From: Pseudomonas umsongensis
GTDB taxonomy: Bacteria > Pseudomonadota > Gammaproteobacteria > Pseudomonadales > Pseudomonadaceae
Reading direction: 5' to 3'
NCBI RefSeq assembly: GCF_002236105.1
Contig: NZ_NIWU01000010.1
Coordinates: 1-64,000 of the forward strand
Length of the DNA: 64,000 bases
The notes beneath the pieces are model-generated. The model was not told the origin of the DNA. It saw only the letters and a list, made by a program, of their open reading frames with translations, and made no database searches. The position numbers and the translations under genes were made by a program. Of the stretch, positions 27,744 to 36,470 are shown in pieces. The first letter of the stretch is position 1, and every line of letters starts with the position of its first letter.

Positions 27744-28139
27744 ACTTGGCCGCCCGCTGGGTCGCGGCGGCTCGCTGTCCGGAGGCGGAATATCATCATC
27801 CGGCTCGATCTCTTCCTCGTCCTCCATGGGCGACTCCAGATCGAACACCATGCCCTGGCCATTCTCCCGGGCGTAGATGCCCAGGATCGATGCGATAGGC
27901 ACGTACAGGGTATGCGGCACCCCACCAAAGCGGCCTTCGAAGCTCACCGCCTCGTTGTCCATGTGCAAATGACGCACGGCCTGTGGCGAAACGTTCAGGA
28001 CGATCTGGCCATCACTGGCAAAGCCTTGCGGCACCTGCACCGAGGGATACTCGGAATTAACCAGCATGTGCGGGGTACAATCGTTATCAACAATCCACTC
28101 GTAGAGCGCGCGGACCAGATAAGGTCGACTGGAGTTCAT
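27726..28139 (-). CDS. sspB: ClpXP adaptor, stringent starvation protein B
   Basis: Delivers ssrA-tagged peptides to ClpXP. It has 137 residues. The N-terminal 105 residues form the substrate-binding domain (PYLVRALYEWIVDNDCTPHM, VNSEYPSVQVP). An acidic, Pro-rich linker follows, and the C-terminus RPSLKVVK is the short peptide that docks on ClpX. It is 16 bases after sspA. Confidence 0.96.
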   Translation of the reverse strand: MNSSRPYLVRALYEWIVDNDCTPHMLVNSEYPSVQVPQGFASDGQIVLNVSPQAVRHLHMDNEAVSFEGRFGGVPHTLYVPIASILGIYARENGQGMVFDLESPMEDEEEIEPDDDIPPPDSEPPRPSGRPSLKVVK

Positions 28140-28155
28140 ATCGGCTCCTTAAGCC

Positions 28156-28773
28156 TTAGCGCATGTCGCGTTCGACACCAGACAGACTCGCCTGGAAAGC
28201 CTCACGCGCAAACTGGCGCTCCATATAATCAAGCAGCGGCTTGGCTGGCCGCGGCAGTTCTATACCCAGAATCGGCAATCGCCAGAGTATTGGCAATAGG
28301 CAGCAATCCACCAGGCTTTGTTCCTCACTGAGGAAAAATGGCTTGTCGGCAAACAGCGGCGAAACGCCTGTCAGGCTCTCGCGCAACTCTTTACGCGCCA
28401 CTGCACGCGCCGCTTCCTTGGTCCGCGAATCCAGGATCAGATCCACCAGACCACACCAGTCACGCTGAATACGATGAATCAGCAAACGACTGTTGGCGCG
28501 CGCCACCGGATAGACCGGCAACAGCGGCGGATGTGGGTAACGCTCATCCAGATATTCCATCACCACCGTAGATTCCCACAGCGCCAGGTCACGATCGACC
28601 AGCGTCGGCAAGCTGCCGTAAGGGTTCACTTCGATCAGTTTAGGCGGCTGGCGACCAGCCTCCACATAAATGATCTCGGCGCTTACACCTTTCTCTGCCA
28701 GTACGATTCGCACTCGGTGGGAATAGTGGTCGGCGGGGTCGGAGTAACAGGCCAACCGATTGGTCACGCCCAT
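28156..28773 (-). CDS. sspA: Stringent starvation protein A
   Basis: An RNA polymerase-associated, glutathione-S-transferase-like protein. It has 205 residues. The N-terminal thioredoxin-like domain (LACYSDPADHYSHRVRIVLA) carries the SHRVRIVL and NPYGSLPTLVDRDLALWES patterns. It lacks GST catalytic activity in studied species and instead remodels transcription in stress and virulence. It forms an operon with sspB. Confidence 0.96.
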   Translation of the reverse strand: MGVTNRLACYSDPADHYSHRVRIVLAEKGVSAEIIYVEAGRQPPKLIEVNPYGSLPTLVDRDLALWESTVVMEYLDERYPHPPLLPVYPVARANSRLLIHRIQRDWCGLVDLILDSRTKEAARAVARKELRESLTGVSPLFADKPFFLSEEQSLVDCCLLPILWRLPILGIELPRPAKPLLDYMERQFAREAFQASLSGVERDMR

Positions 28774-28818
28774 GGCGATCCTCCTCGCTTGTTGAAATGA
28801 TCGGAAGCGGAAAAACGA

Positions 28819-28899
28819 GCGCGCCCAGAGGGCGCCTCCCGTAACGCAGTACCTGGCTCACCAGGCTCGTTACCCTTTCAGAGGCGCCCTTGGGCGCGC
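28819..28899 (-). terminator. Large hairpin terminator after petC
   Basis: GCGCGCCCAGAGGGCGCCTC at 28819-28838 and its near-perfect inverse at 28881-28899 form a stem of about 19 bp around a 42-base loop. On the minus strand the second arm is followed by CGTTTTTCC. It lies between petC and sspA, and probably ends petABC transcription. Confidence 0.65.
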
Positions 28900-28928
28900 G
28901 CGATTAACAGCAATTGCTTGAAGCTTTA

Positions 28929-29711
28929 TCAGTGCACATCTTTCCAGTATTCGCGCTTGAGCAAGTAAGCGAATACGAAGAAGAACGCCAGGTACAGCAA
29001 TACGTACGTACCGATGCGCTGATGTTGCAGCTTAACCGGGTTAGCCGAGTAAGCCAGGAAGGTTACCAGATTCTTGACCTTCTCATCGAACTGCTCTTCG
29101 GTCAGGGCACCACTCTTCGGCACAATGGTCAGCTGATCGCACGCTTCATGAGTCAGCGCCGTACCGGTCAGCGGATCATATTGCTTCTTGCCGTCCTCGA
29201 CGATCTGAACCTGTTTGCAACCGACAACCTGGCGACCCTGCAGGCCGACCAGCACGTTAGGCATGCCCACGTTCGGGAAGACCTTGTTGTTCACACCCCA
29301 CGGGCGCGACGGATCTTCATAGAACGACTTCAGGTAGTTGTAGAGCCAGTCGGTACCACGCACACGAGCGACCAGAGTCAGGTCAGGCGGTGCCGCACCG
29401 AACCAGGCCTTGGCGTCAGCTGGCTGCATGCCGATGTTCATGTGATCGCCGATCTTGGCGCCGGTGAACACCAGCTTGTCGAGCATCAGCTCATGGGGGA
29501 TGCCGAGGTCATCGGCAACACGCTCATAACGCTGGAACTTGGCGCTGTGGCAGCCCATGCAATAGTTGGCGAACGTACGTGCGCCATCCTGCATGGCAGC
29601 CTTGTCGGAAACGTCGATATCGACCTTTTCCAGCTCCGGGCCACTCGATGTCGATGCGAAAGACAGTACAGGCATCGCCGCAAGAATCAGTACAGCAAAT
29701 AGTTTTTTCAT
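28929..29711 (-). CDS. petC: Ubiquinol-cytochrome c reductase, cytochrome c1
   Basis: It has 260 residues from the ATG at 29711. A signal peptide (KKLFAVLILAAMPVLSFA) is followed by the haem site NYCMGCH (CxxCH), the distal Met region and a C-terminal membrane anchor (GTYVLLYLAFFFVFAYLLKR). It passes electrons from the Rieske protein to soluble cytochrome c. The start shares one base with the petB stop. Confidence 0.96.
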   Translation of the reverse strand: MKKLFAVLILAAMPVLSFASTSSGPELEKVDIDVSDKAAMQDGARTFANYCMGCHSAKFQRYERVADDLGIPHELMLDKLVFTGAKIGDHMNIGMQPADAKAWFGAAPPDLTLVARVRGTDWLYNYLKSFYEDPSRPWGVNNKVFPNVGMPNVLVGLQGRQVVGCKQVQIVEDGKKQYDPLTGTALTHEACDQLTIVPKSGALTEEQFDEKVKNLVTFLAYSANPVKLQHQRIGTYVLLYLAFFFVFAYLLKREYWKDVH

Positions 29712-30922
29712 CAGCCAGTCACCCTTTCCGGAACCGGTTTGGTCTTCTCGAGCCTGGTATAGAACGGCATCAGGATGAAGTAGGCGAAGTACAGGAAGGT
29801 ACATACCTGCGACAGCAACGTACGGCCCGGAGTCGGCGCCAGGACACCCAGCACACCCAGGATCACGAACGAAATGCAGAACACCCAGAGCCAGATCTTG
29901 CTCAGCCAGCCCTTGTAGCGCATCGACTTGACCGGGCTACGGTCCAGCCACGGCAGGACGAACAGCACGGCGATGGCCGCACCCATGGCGATCACACCCA
30001 GGAGCTTGTCCGGAACCGCACGCAAGATCGCGTAGAACGGCGTGAAGTACCAGACCGGAGCGATGTGCTCTGGGGTCTTGAAGGCGTTCGCCACTTCAAA
30101 GTTCGGCTTCTCGAGGAAATAGCCGCCCATTTCCGGGAAGAAGAACACGATCGAACAGAAGATGAACAGGAACACCACCACGCCGACGATATCTTTCACG
30201 GTGTAGTACGGGTGGAAGGCAATGCCGTCCAGCGGTACGCCGTTTTCGTCTTTGTATTTCTTGATGTCCACGCCATCCGGGTTGTTCGAACCGACTTCGT
30301 GCAACGCCAGGACGTGCAGCACTACCAGACCGAGAATAACGATGGGCAGCGCCACCACATGCAAGGCGAAGAAGCGGTTCAGGGTGATGCCGGAAATCAG
30401 GTAGTCACCACGAATCCACTGGGTCAGGTCGTTGCCGATGACCGGGATCGCACCGAACAGCGAGATGATCACCTGGGCACCCCAGTAGGACATCTGACCC
30501 CACGGCAGCAGGTAACCCATGAAGGCTTCAGCCATCAGCGCCAGGTAGATCAGCATGCCGAAGACCCACACCAGCTCACGCGGCTTCTGGTACGAGCCGT
30601 AGAGCAAACCACGGAACATGTGCAGATAGACCACGATGAAGAACGCCGAGGCGCCGGTGGAGTGCAGCAGGCGCAGGATCGAGCCGTACTCGACGTCGCG
30701 CATGATGTACTCGACGGAAGCAAAGGCCTCTTCCGCCGACGGGGTGTAGCTCATGGTCAGCCAGACACCGGTGACGATCTGGTTGACCAGAACGAGCAGT
30801 GCCAGGGAGCCAAAGAAATAGAAGAAGTTGAAGTTCTTCGGGGCGTAGTACTTGCTGAGATGGTCTTCCCACATTTTGGTCGCGGGAAAGCGCGCATCAA
30901 CCCAATCCATGAACTTGCTCAT
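29711..30922 (-). CDS. petB: Ubiquinol-cytochrome c reductase, cytochrome b
   Basis: The membrane core of complex III with two b haems and the Qo and Qi sites. It has 403 residues and at least eight helices. HSTGASAFFIVVYLHMFRGL contains haem ligands, and PEHIAPVWYFTPFYAILRAV includes the PEWY-like Qo motif in the form PVWYF. The ATG at 30922 shares one base with the petA stop; the upstream GTG is less likely. Confidence 0.96.
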   Translation of the reverse strand: MSKFMDWVDARFPATKMWEDHLSKYYAPKNFNFFYFFGSLALLVLVNQIVTGVWLTMSYTPSAEEAFASVEYIMRDVEYGSILRLLHSTGASAFFIVVYLHMFRGLLYGSYQKPRELVWVFGMLIYLALMAEAFMGYLLPWGQMSYWGAQVIISLFGAIPVIGNDLTQWIRGDYLISGITLNRFFALHVVALPIVILGLVVLHVLALHEVGSNNPDGVDIKKYKDENGVPLDGIAFHPYYTVKDIVGVVVFLFIFCSIVFFFPEMGGYFLEKPNFEVANAFKTPEHIAPVWYFTPFYAILRAVPDKLLGVIAMGAAIAVLFVLPWLDRSPVKSMRYKGWLSKIWLWVFCISFVILGVLGVLAPTPGRTLLSQVCTFLYFAYFILMPFYTRLEKTKPVPERVTG

Positions 30923-31515
30923 CACGCTTTCTCCGTATCGACGCCAACGACAATGATGTCATCGGTCTCATAGGAATGCGGGGGAACTGGCAGGTTCAAA
31001 GGCGCAGGTTGCGACTTGTAGACGCGGCCAGCCAGGTCGTAGTGGGAGCCGTGGCAAGGACAGAAATAGCCACCTACCCAGTCCTTGCCCAAGTCCGCGG
31101 GAGCGACTTCGGGACGGAAGGTCGGCGAGCAGCCCAGGTGCGTGCAGATGCCGATCAGCAGCAAAACTTCAGGCTTGATCGACCGCGTTTCGGGGTCGAC
31201 ATAGGTCGGTTGTGTCGAGTTCTTGGAGGTCGGGTCAGAAAGCTGGCCCTCGATCTTTTTCAGATTCCCCAGGATTTCCTCGGTACGGCGGACGATGAAC
31301 ACCGGCTGGCCGCGCCACTCAGCAATCATCTGCTGGCCTGGCTCGATCTTGCTGACATTCACCTTCACCGGTGCACCTGCGGCTTTCGCCTTGGCACTGG
31401 GAAACCATGACCCCACGAACGGGACCGCAGCCCCCACCGCTCCTGCAGCACCCACCACGGATGTGGCTGCTACCAAGAAGCGACGCCGGCCTGCATTCAC
31501 GCCGTCATTGCTCAT
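30922..31515 (-). CDS. petA: Rieske iron-sulfur protein of cytochrome bc1
   Basis: It has 197 residues. The N-terminus has a Tat-type signal (GRRRFLVAAT) that stays as a membrane anchor. The 2Fe-2S ligands are in CTHLGC and CPCHGSHYD. It is the first gene of petABC. In this position it donates electrons taken from ubiquinol to cytochrome c1. Confidence 0.97.
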   Translation of the reverse strand: MSNDGVNAGRRRFLVAATSVVGAAGAVGAAVPFVGSWFPSAKAKAAGAPVKVNVSKIEPGQQMIAEWRGQPVFIVRRTEEILGNLKKIEGQLSDPTSKNSTQPTYVDPETRSIKPEVLLLIGICTHLGCSPTFRPEVAPADLGKDWVGGYFCPCHGSHYDLAGRVYKSQPAPLNLPVPPHSYETDDIIVVGVDTEKA

Positions 31516-31726
31516 TCAGTCCTCTCCCATCAGCTTTGTGGCCTGTTAAATCAGGCATCTACTAAGTAAAACTCTGTACTTATAAAAATTTTGCCGAATG
31601 GTAATGAAAAGCCCCAATTCTGACAAGGTAATTACCCTGGGGCACCACTGCCAAGCCTTGTAGTATAGGGCCTCTGCTGATGTGGCAAGTTGTCACAGCG
31701 CAATTCTTCAAGAAAATTACACGCAC

Positions 31727-31769
31727 AAAAAAACGCCCAGCTCCGTGAGGAAACTGGGCGTTCTTTTTT
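31727..31769. terminator. Terminator after rpsI
   Basis: AACGCCCAG and CTGGGCGTT arms, with A run on one side and T run on the other, so it can act in both directions. On the minus strand it ends rplM-rpsI. Confidence 0.85.
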
Positions 31770-31784
31770 GAACGTGGAAGCGAA

Positions 31785-32177
31785 TTAACGCTTCGAGTAC
31801 TGCGGACGCTTACGCGCTTTACGCAGACCAACTTTCTTACGTTCAACTTCACGTGCATCGCGGGTTACGAAGCCGGCTTTACGCAGGGCGCTGCGCAGAG
31901 TCTCGTCGTAGTCCATCAGAGCGCGGGTGATGCCGTGGCGGATTGCGCCAGCTTGACCACTCACACCACCGCCGATCACGGTGACGTAGATGTCGAACTT
32001 CTCGACAGTCTCAGTCAATTCCAGCGGCTGACGAACTACCATGCGGGCAGTTTCGCGGCCGAAGAAATTATCCAGCGAACGATTGTTGATGGAGATGTTA
32101 CCAGTACCCGGACGCAGGAAAACGCGTGCGGTTGCGGTCTTGCGACGGCCAGTGCCGTAATTTTGAGTCGCCGACAT
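31785..32177 (-). CDS. rpsI: Ribosomal protein S9
   Basis: It has 130 residues. YGTGRRKTATARVFLRPGTG at the N-terminus and the tail ERKKVGLRKARKRPQYSKR, which reaches the P site, are universal S9 features. It follows rplM by 14 bases. Confidence 0.99.
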   Translation of the reverse strand: MSATQNYGTGRRKTATARVFLRPGTGNISINNRSLDNFFGRETARMVVRQPLELTETVEKFDIYVTVIGGGVSGQAGAIRHGITRALMDYDETLRSALRKAGFVTRDAREVERKKVGLRKARKRPQYSKR

Positions 32178-32191
32178 AATGAACTATTCCG

Positions 32192-32620
32192 TTAAATCTT
32201 CAGTTCTTGGGGCTGCTGAGCAGTATGAGGGTGTGCAGCGCCCGCATAGACTTTCAGCTTACGGTACATGTCGCGACCCAGCGGGTTCTTAGGCAGCATG
32301 CCTTTGACCGCGGTCTCGATCACGCGCTCAGGGGCCTTGGCGATCAGCTTTTCAAAGTTGATCGACTTGATGCCGCCCGGGAAACCGGAGTGGGAGTAGT
32401 ACATTTTGTCAGTGGTTTTAGCGCCGGTAACACGGATCTGCTCGGCGTTGATTACGACGATGTAGTCGCCGGTGTCAACGTGAGGAGTGTACTCAGGCTT
32501 GTGCTTGCCACGCAGACGGCTCGCGATTTCGGTGGCCAGACGACCCAGGGTCTGACCAGCAGCGTCGACGACAAACCAGTCGCGCTTTACTGTTTCCGGT
32601 TTAGCAGTAAAAGTTTTCAT
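32192..32620 (-). CDS. rplM: Ribosomal protein L13
   Basis: It has 142 residues. WFVVDAAGQTLGRLATEIAS and HSGFPGGIKSINFEKLIAKA are L13 signatures. The short leader can form a CCGCC/GGCGG hairpin before the Shine-Dalgarno GAGG. In E. coli L13 represses its own operon through the leader, and this hairpin could serve the same purpose. Confidence 0.99.
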   Translation of the reverse strand: MKTFTAKPETVKRDWFVVDAAGQTLGRLATEIASRLRGKHKPEYTPHVDTGDYIVVINAEQIRVTGAKTTDKMYYSHSGFPGGIKSINFEKLIAKAPERVIETAVKGMLPKNPLGRDMYRKLKVYAGAAHPHTAQQPQELKI

Positions 32621-32661
32621 TCTTTATAGCCTCAGGGGCCGCCCTGTAAATTAGACGGCGG

Positions 32662-32690
32662 ATCTTACTGAATAGTGCGTACTTTGACAA
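32662..32690 (-). promoter_or_regulatory. Predicted sigma70 promoter of rplM-rpsI
   Basis: On the minus strand TTGTCA (32685-32690) and TAAGAT (32662-32667) are 17 bases apart. Transcription would begin about 35 bases before the rplM ATG. Confidence 0.6.
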
Positions 32691-32866
32691 GTCAAAGGCA
32701 GCCGGATACAGACGCTTTCGGGGGCTCGGGTCGGCGCGTCCGTTCAACGGCAAGATTCTTCGGCGGCGGCGCATCACTTCCACTGCAGAAAGAGGTGCGC
32801 AATTATGCAGATTGCGAAAAATAATTCAACCTGCTTTTATGATTGTTTTGCCCAAGGAGCTACCCG

Positions 32867-33907
32867 ATGGAGTATCGCCAGCTAGGCCGAACCAACCTGA
32901 ACGTGAGCGCAATCTGCCTCGGAACCATGACCTGGGGCGAGCAAAACAGCGAGGCAGACGCCTTCGCCCAGATCGAGCGAGCCAAGGACGCCGGGATCAA
33001 CTTCATCGATACCGCTGAAATGTACCCGGTGCCGCCCAAGGCCGAAACCTATGCCAGCACCGAACGCTACATCGGCAATTACTTCAAGAGCCGTGGCGAT
33101 CGCAGCGACTGGATCCTCGCCAGCAAGATCGCCGGCCCCGGCAATACCATCGACTACATCCGCGACAAGAACCTGCGCCACAATCGCCAGCACATCACCG
33201 AAGCCGTGGACGCCAGCCTCCAGCGCCTGCAAACCGATTATATCGACCTGTACCAGTTGCACTGGCCGGAGCGCAGCACCAACTTCTTCGGCCAATTGGG
33301 CTACAAGCACAAGATCGAAGCCAACCTGACCCCCCTTGAAGACACCCTCGAAGCGCTGGACGAACAGGTCAAGGCCGGCAAGATCCGCCATATCGGCCTG
33401 TCCAACGAAACGCCGTGGGGCACCATGCGCTTCCTGGCCCTGGCCGAAGCCCGTGGCTGGCCGCGCGCGGTGTCGATCCAGAACCCGTATAACCTGCTCA
33501 ACCGCAGTTTCGAGGTCGGCCTGGCGGAAATCGCCATCCGCGAACAATGCGGCCTGCTCGCCTATTCGCCGCTGGCATTCGGTTTCCTGTCAGGCAAGTA
33601 CGAAGGTGGGGCCCGCCCGCCAAAAGGTCGGCTGAGCCTCTACAGCCGCTTCAGTCGGTATTTCAACCCGCAGTCGGAAGCGGCCTGCAGCCGCTACGTT
33701 GCACTGGCCCGCGAGCACGGCCTGGACCCGGCGCAAATGGCCCTGGCATTCGTCACGCAACAGCCGTTCGTGACCAGCAACATCATTGGCGCCACGACAC
33801 TGGAGCAACTGGACAGCAACATTGCCAGTTTTGATCTGAAGTTGTCGGATGAAGTGCTGGAAGGGATCGAGGCGATCCACAAGGATCATCCGAATCCCGC
33901 CCCTTGA
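32867..33907 (+). CDS. Aldo-keto reductase, Tas-like
   Basis: A NADPH-dependent oxidoreductase with a TIM barrel. It has 346 residues from the ATG at 32867, which has AAGGAG eight bases upstream. Catalytic Asp and Tyr are in INFIDTAEMYPVP, Lys in ILASKIAGPG and His in YQLHWPERST. The long loop with Pro-rich MYPVPPKAET is typical of the Tas subgroup. The substrate is unknown. The gene next to rplM in P. aeruginosa (PA4434) is of the same type, from memory. Confidence 0.92.
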   Translation: MEYRQLGRTNLNVSAICLGTMTWGEQNSEADAFAQIERAKDAGINFIDTAEMYPVPPKAETYASTERYIGNYFKSRGDRSDWILASKIAGPGNTIDYIRDKNLRHNRQHITEAVDASLQRLQTDYIDLYQLHWPERSTNFFGQLGYKHKIEANLTPLEDTLEALDEQVKAGKIRHIGLSNETPWGTMRFLALAEARGWPRAVSIQNPYNLLNRSFEVGLAEIAIREQCGLLAYSPLAFGFLSGKYEGGARPPKGRLSLYSRFSRYFNPQSEAACSRYVALAREHGLDPAQMALAFVTQQPFVTSNIIGATTLEQLDSNIASFDLKLSDEVLEGIEAIHKDHPNPAP

Positions 33908-33920
33908 TTGATCAATAAAT

Positions 33921-34018
33921 CGCCATCGCGGGCAAGCCCGCTCCCACAGTGAGCAGGGTGTTCACAAATGCTGTGTACAGCTCAAAACCTGTGGGAGCGG
34001 GCTTGCCCGCGATGGCGC
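33921..34018. repeat. REPIN (GGGAGCGGGCTTGCCCGCG type)
   Basis: Two inverted REPs, CGCCATCGCGGGCAAGCCCG at 33921-33940 and CGGGCTTGCCCGCGATGGCG at 33997-34016, with CTCCCACA/TGTGGGAG inner arms and a spacer. It separates the convergent aldo-keto reductase and acyl-CoA dehydrogenase genes. Confidence 0.9.
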
Positions 34019-34037
34019 CCTAGCAGTCGCCGCAAGA

Positions 34038-35174
34038 TCAAAGCGACCGCGCAATAATCTCCTTCATGATTTCATTGGTCCCGGCATAGATCCGCTGCAC
34101 CCGCGCATCCGCCCACGCCCGGGCGATCGGGTATTCCCACATGAACCCGTAACCGCCATGCAATTGCACGCACTCGTCGAGCACCTTGCACTGTAGGTCC
34201 GTGCCCCAATACTTCGCCATCGCCGCCGTCGGCACGTCGAGTTTGCCTTGCAGGTGCAACTCCAGGCAGCGGTCGACAAAGACCCGGCCGATCTGGATCT
34301 CGGTCGCCATCTCGGCAAGTTTGAAACGAGTGTTCTGGAAGTCGGCAATCGCCTGGCCGAAGGCTTTGCGCTCTCGGGTGTACTCCAGGGTCCATTGCAA
34401 CGCCGCTTCAGCCGAAGCCAGCCCGCCGATGGCCACGGTGAGGCGCTCCTGCGGCAGTTCCTGCATCAGATAGGCGAACCCCATCCCGGCCTGGCCCAGC
34501 AGATTTTCCCTGGGCACTCGCACGTCCTGGAAAAACAGCTCCGAGGTGTCCTGGGCCTTCATTCCGACCTTTTCCAGACGCTTGCCCTTGTCGAAACCCG
34601 GCGTATCGGCTTCCACCAGAAACAGACTGGTGCCCTTCGCGCCCGCCTTGGGATCAGTCTTGGCCACGACGATCACCAGGTCGGCGAGGAAACCGTTGGT
34701 GATGAACGTCTTCGAGCCGTTGATTACATACTCGTCGCCGTCCAGCACGGCAGTGGTCTTCACGCCTTGCAAGTCGGAGCCCGCACCCGGCTCGGTCATC
34801 GCAATGGCACTGACCATCTCCCCGGAAACCAGTTTGGGCAGGTATTTGTGTTTCAACGTTTCACTGCCGTAATGCAGGATATAGGGCGCAACGATGTCCG
34901 AATGCAGGGAAAAACCGATACCGGTCAATCCGAGGCGCCCTATCTCTTCGATAACCACCGCGCTGTACAGAAAGTCCGCCCCCAACCCGCCGTACTGCTC
35001 CGGCAGATGCGAGCACAACATTCCCGCCTCCCCCGCCTTGTTCCAGAGTTGACGGTCGATATAGCCCTGTTTTTCCCATTGCCCATGGAACGGCACCGCT
35101 TCTTTCTCGAGGAACGTTCGCACACTGTCGCGAAAAAGTTCGTGCTCGGAGCTGAACAAGGTTCTCGGAATCAT
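34038..35174 (-). CDS. Acyl-CoA dehydrogenase
   Basis: A FAD enzyme that introduces the alpha-beta double bond in acyl-CoAs. It has 378 residues. FAD and substrate motifs are AIAMTEPGAGSDLQGVKTTA and QLHGGYGFMWEYPIARAWAD. The catalytic base Glu is in YAGTNEIMKEII. Chain-length preference cannot be read with confidence; branched-chain or long-chain acyl-CoAs are both possible. It is divergent from the GlxA-type regulator, which may control it. Confidence 0.93.
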   Translation of the reverse strand: MIPRTLFSSEHELFRDSVRTFLEKEAVPFHGQWEKQGYIDRQLWNKAGEAGMLCSHLPEQYGGLGADFLYSAVVIEEIGRLGLTGIGFSLHSDIVAPYILHYGSETLKHKYLPKLVSGEMVSAIAMTEPGAGSDLQGVKTTAVLDGDEYVINGSKTFITNGFLADLVIVVAKTDPKAGAKGTSLFLVEADTPGFDKGKRLEKVGMKAQDTSELFFQDVRVPRENLLGQAGMGFAYLMQELPQERLTVAIGGLASAEAALQWTLEYTRERKAFGQAIADFQNTRFKLAEMATEIQIGRVFVDRCLELHLQGKLDVPTAAMAKYWGTDLQCKVLDECVQLHGGYGFMWEYPIARAWADARVQRIYAGTNEIMKEIIARSL

Positions 35175-35319
35175 GCGGCACCTTATCTTTGTTTTTAAAG
35201 GAATGGACCTTCAGAGACTAAGCCTGGCGCCCGATACAGGACACTGGACACATCCGACAAAAAATAAGACGATCCAGCCGTCTGGTGACCACTTTCCCCT
35301 ATAAGAATAAAGTTGAATT

Positions 35320-36315
35320 ATGTCTAACCAAGCCTCCACGCCCTTGCGGCGCGTCAGCATCCTGGCCATTGACCGGGTTTTCGCTTCCACCCTCATGCAG
35401 GCCAAGGACTTCTTCCACCTCGCCAGCCTGCGTTACGGCAAACAACTGGGCCATGGCCTGACGCCAGCGTTCGAAACCCGACTGGTCAGCCCCGATGGCA
35501 AACCGGTCAACACCTTCAGCGACGTAGTGATCCCGGTGGACGGCGGCCTGGAAAATGCCGACATCATCGTCATTCCCGCGTTCTGGGACGATTTCGAAAC
35601 CCTGAGCAGACGTCATCCCGAGGTCCTGTCCTGGCTGCGCCAGCAACATGCGCGCGGCGCTGTACTCTGTGGCGAGGCCACCGGCGTGTTCTGGCTCGCC
35701 GAAGCCGGCCTGCTCGATGGCAAGGAGGCGACCACCTACTGGCGCTTCTTCAATGCCTTTGCAGAACGCTTCCCGAAGGTGCAACTCAATCAGGACAAGC
35801 ACCTCACCGACGCCGACAACCTGTATTGCGCGGGTGGCACTACCTCGGCATGCGACCTGTACGTCTACCTGATCGAGCGCTTCTGCGGCGCCAACGTCTC
35901 CCAGGCTGTAGCACGAGACATCCTCTATGAGGTGCAACGCAGCTACTCGCCGGGAAGAATCGGTTTCGGCGGGCAAAAGCTGCATCAGGACGTGATCATC
36001 CTGCAGATCCAGCACTGGCTCGAAGAACACTTCGCTGACAAATTCCGTTTCGAAGACGTCGCCCGCGAACATGGCATGAGCATCCGCAACTTCATGCGCC
36101 GCTTCCAGACCGCCACCGGCGACAAACCCCTGCATTACCTGCAGCGCCTGCGCATCGAAACCGCCAAAGGCTTGCTGTCCGGCAGCCGCAAGAGCATCAA
36201 GACCATCAGCTACGAAGTTGGTTACGACGATGCGAGCTTCTTCGCACGACTGTTCCGCCAACACACGGAGTTGTCGCCGAACCAGTATCGGCAGCAGTTC
36301 CAGCAAGCGGCCTGA
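35320..36315 (+). CDS. GlxA-family AraC-type transcriptional regulator
   Basis: It has 331 residues. The N-terminal DJ-1/PfpI-like domain (about 8-200) includes VVIPVDGGLENADIIVIPAF and GAVLCGEATGVFWLAEAGLL. The C-terminal AraC domain has two helix-turn-helix motifs (FRFEDVAREHGMSIRNFMRR and IKTISYEVGYDDASFFARLF). Family members sense small nitrogen compounds or amino-acid derivatives. It is divergent from the acyl-CoA dehydrogenase gene with a 145-base gap, a natural place for shared control. Confidence 0.92.
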   Translation: MSNQASTPLRRVSILAIDRVFASTLMQAKDFFHLASLRYGKQLGHGLTPAFETRLVSPDGKPVNTFSDVVIPVDGGLENADIIVIPAFWDDFETLSRRHPEVLSWLRQQHARGAVLCGEATGVFWLAEAGLLDGKEATTYWRFFNAFAERFPKVQLNQDKHLTDADNLYCAGGTTSACDLYVYLIERFCGANVSQAVARDILYEVQRSYSPGRIGFGGQKLHQDVIILQIQHWLEEHFADKFRFEDVAREHGMSIRNFMRRFQTATGDKPLHYLQRLRIETAKGLLSGSRKSIKTISYEVGYDDASFFARLFRQHTELSPNQYRQQFQQAA

Positions 36316-36339
36316 ACCTCAAGGCATTCGCAAAACACT

Positions 36340-36408
36340 GAGCTGCCGCAGGCTGCGATCTTTTGATTTTTAAGATCAAAAGATCGCAGCCTGCGGCAGC
36401 TCCTACAG
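36340..36408. repeat. Near-perfect REP palindrome (CTGCCGCAGG type)
   Basis: Arms 36340-36367 and 36375-36402 are perfect inverted copies over 28 bases (GAGCTGCCGCAGGCTGCGAT, then CTTTTGAT) with a 7-base loop. It is the most intact member of this repeat type in the window. Confidence 0.9.
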
Positions 36409-36424
36409 GGGATTTTCAGCGCGT

Positions 36425-36456
36425 AAAAAAAGGCCTGCAAATGCAGGCCCTTTTTA
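36425..36456. terminator. Bidirectional terminator between glxA-like gene and zapE
   Basis: AAAAAAGGCCTGC and GCAGGCCCTTTTT arms around AAAT. It can serve both convergent genes. Confidence 0.85.
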
Positions 36457-36470
36457 TTTTTCGAATCGTC

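Noticed and set aside
33921..34018. Considered as a CRISPR-like repeat
   Set aside because: Only two inverted copies with a spacer; a REPIN, not a direct-repeat array.
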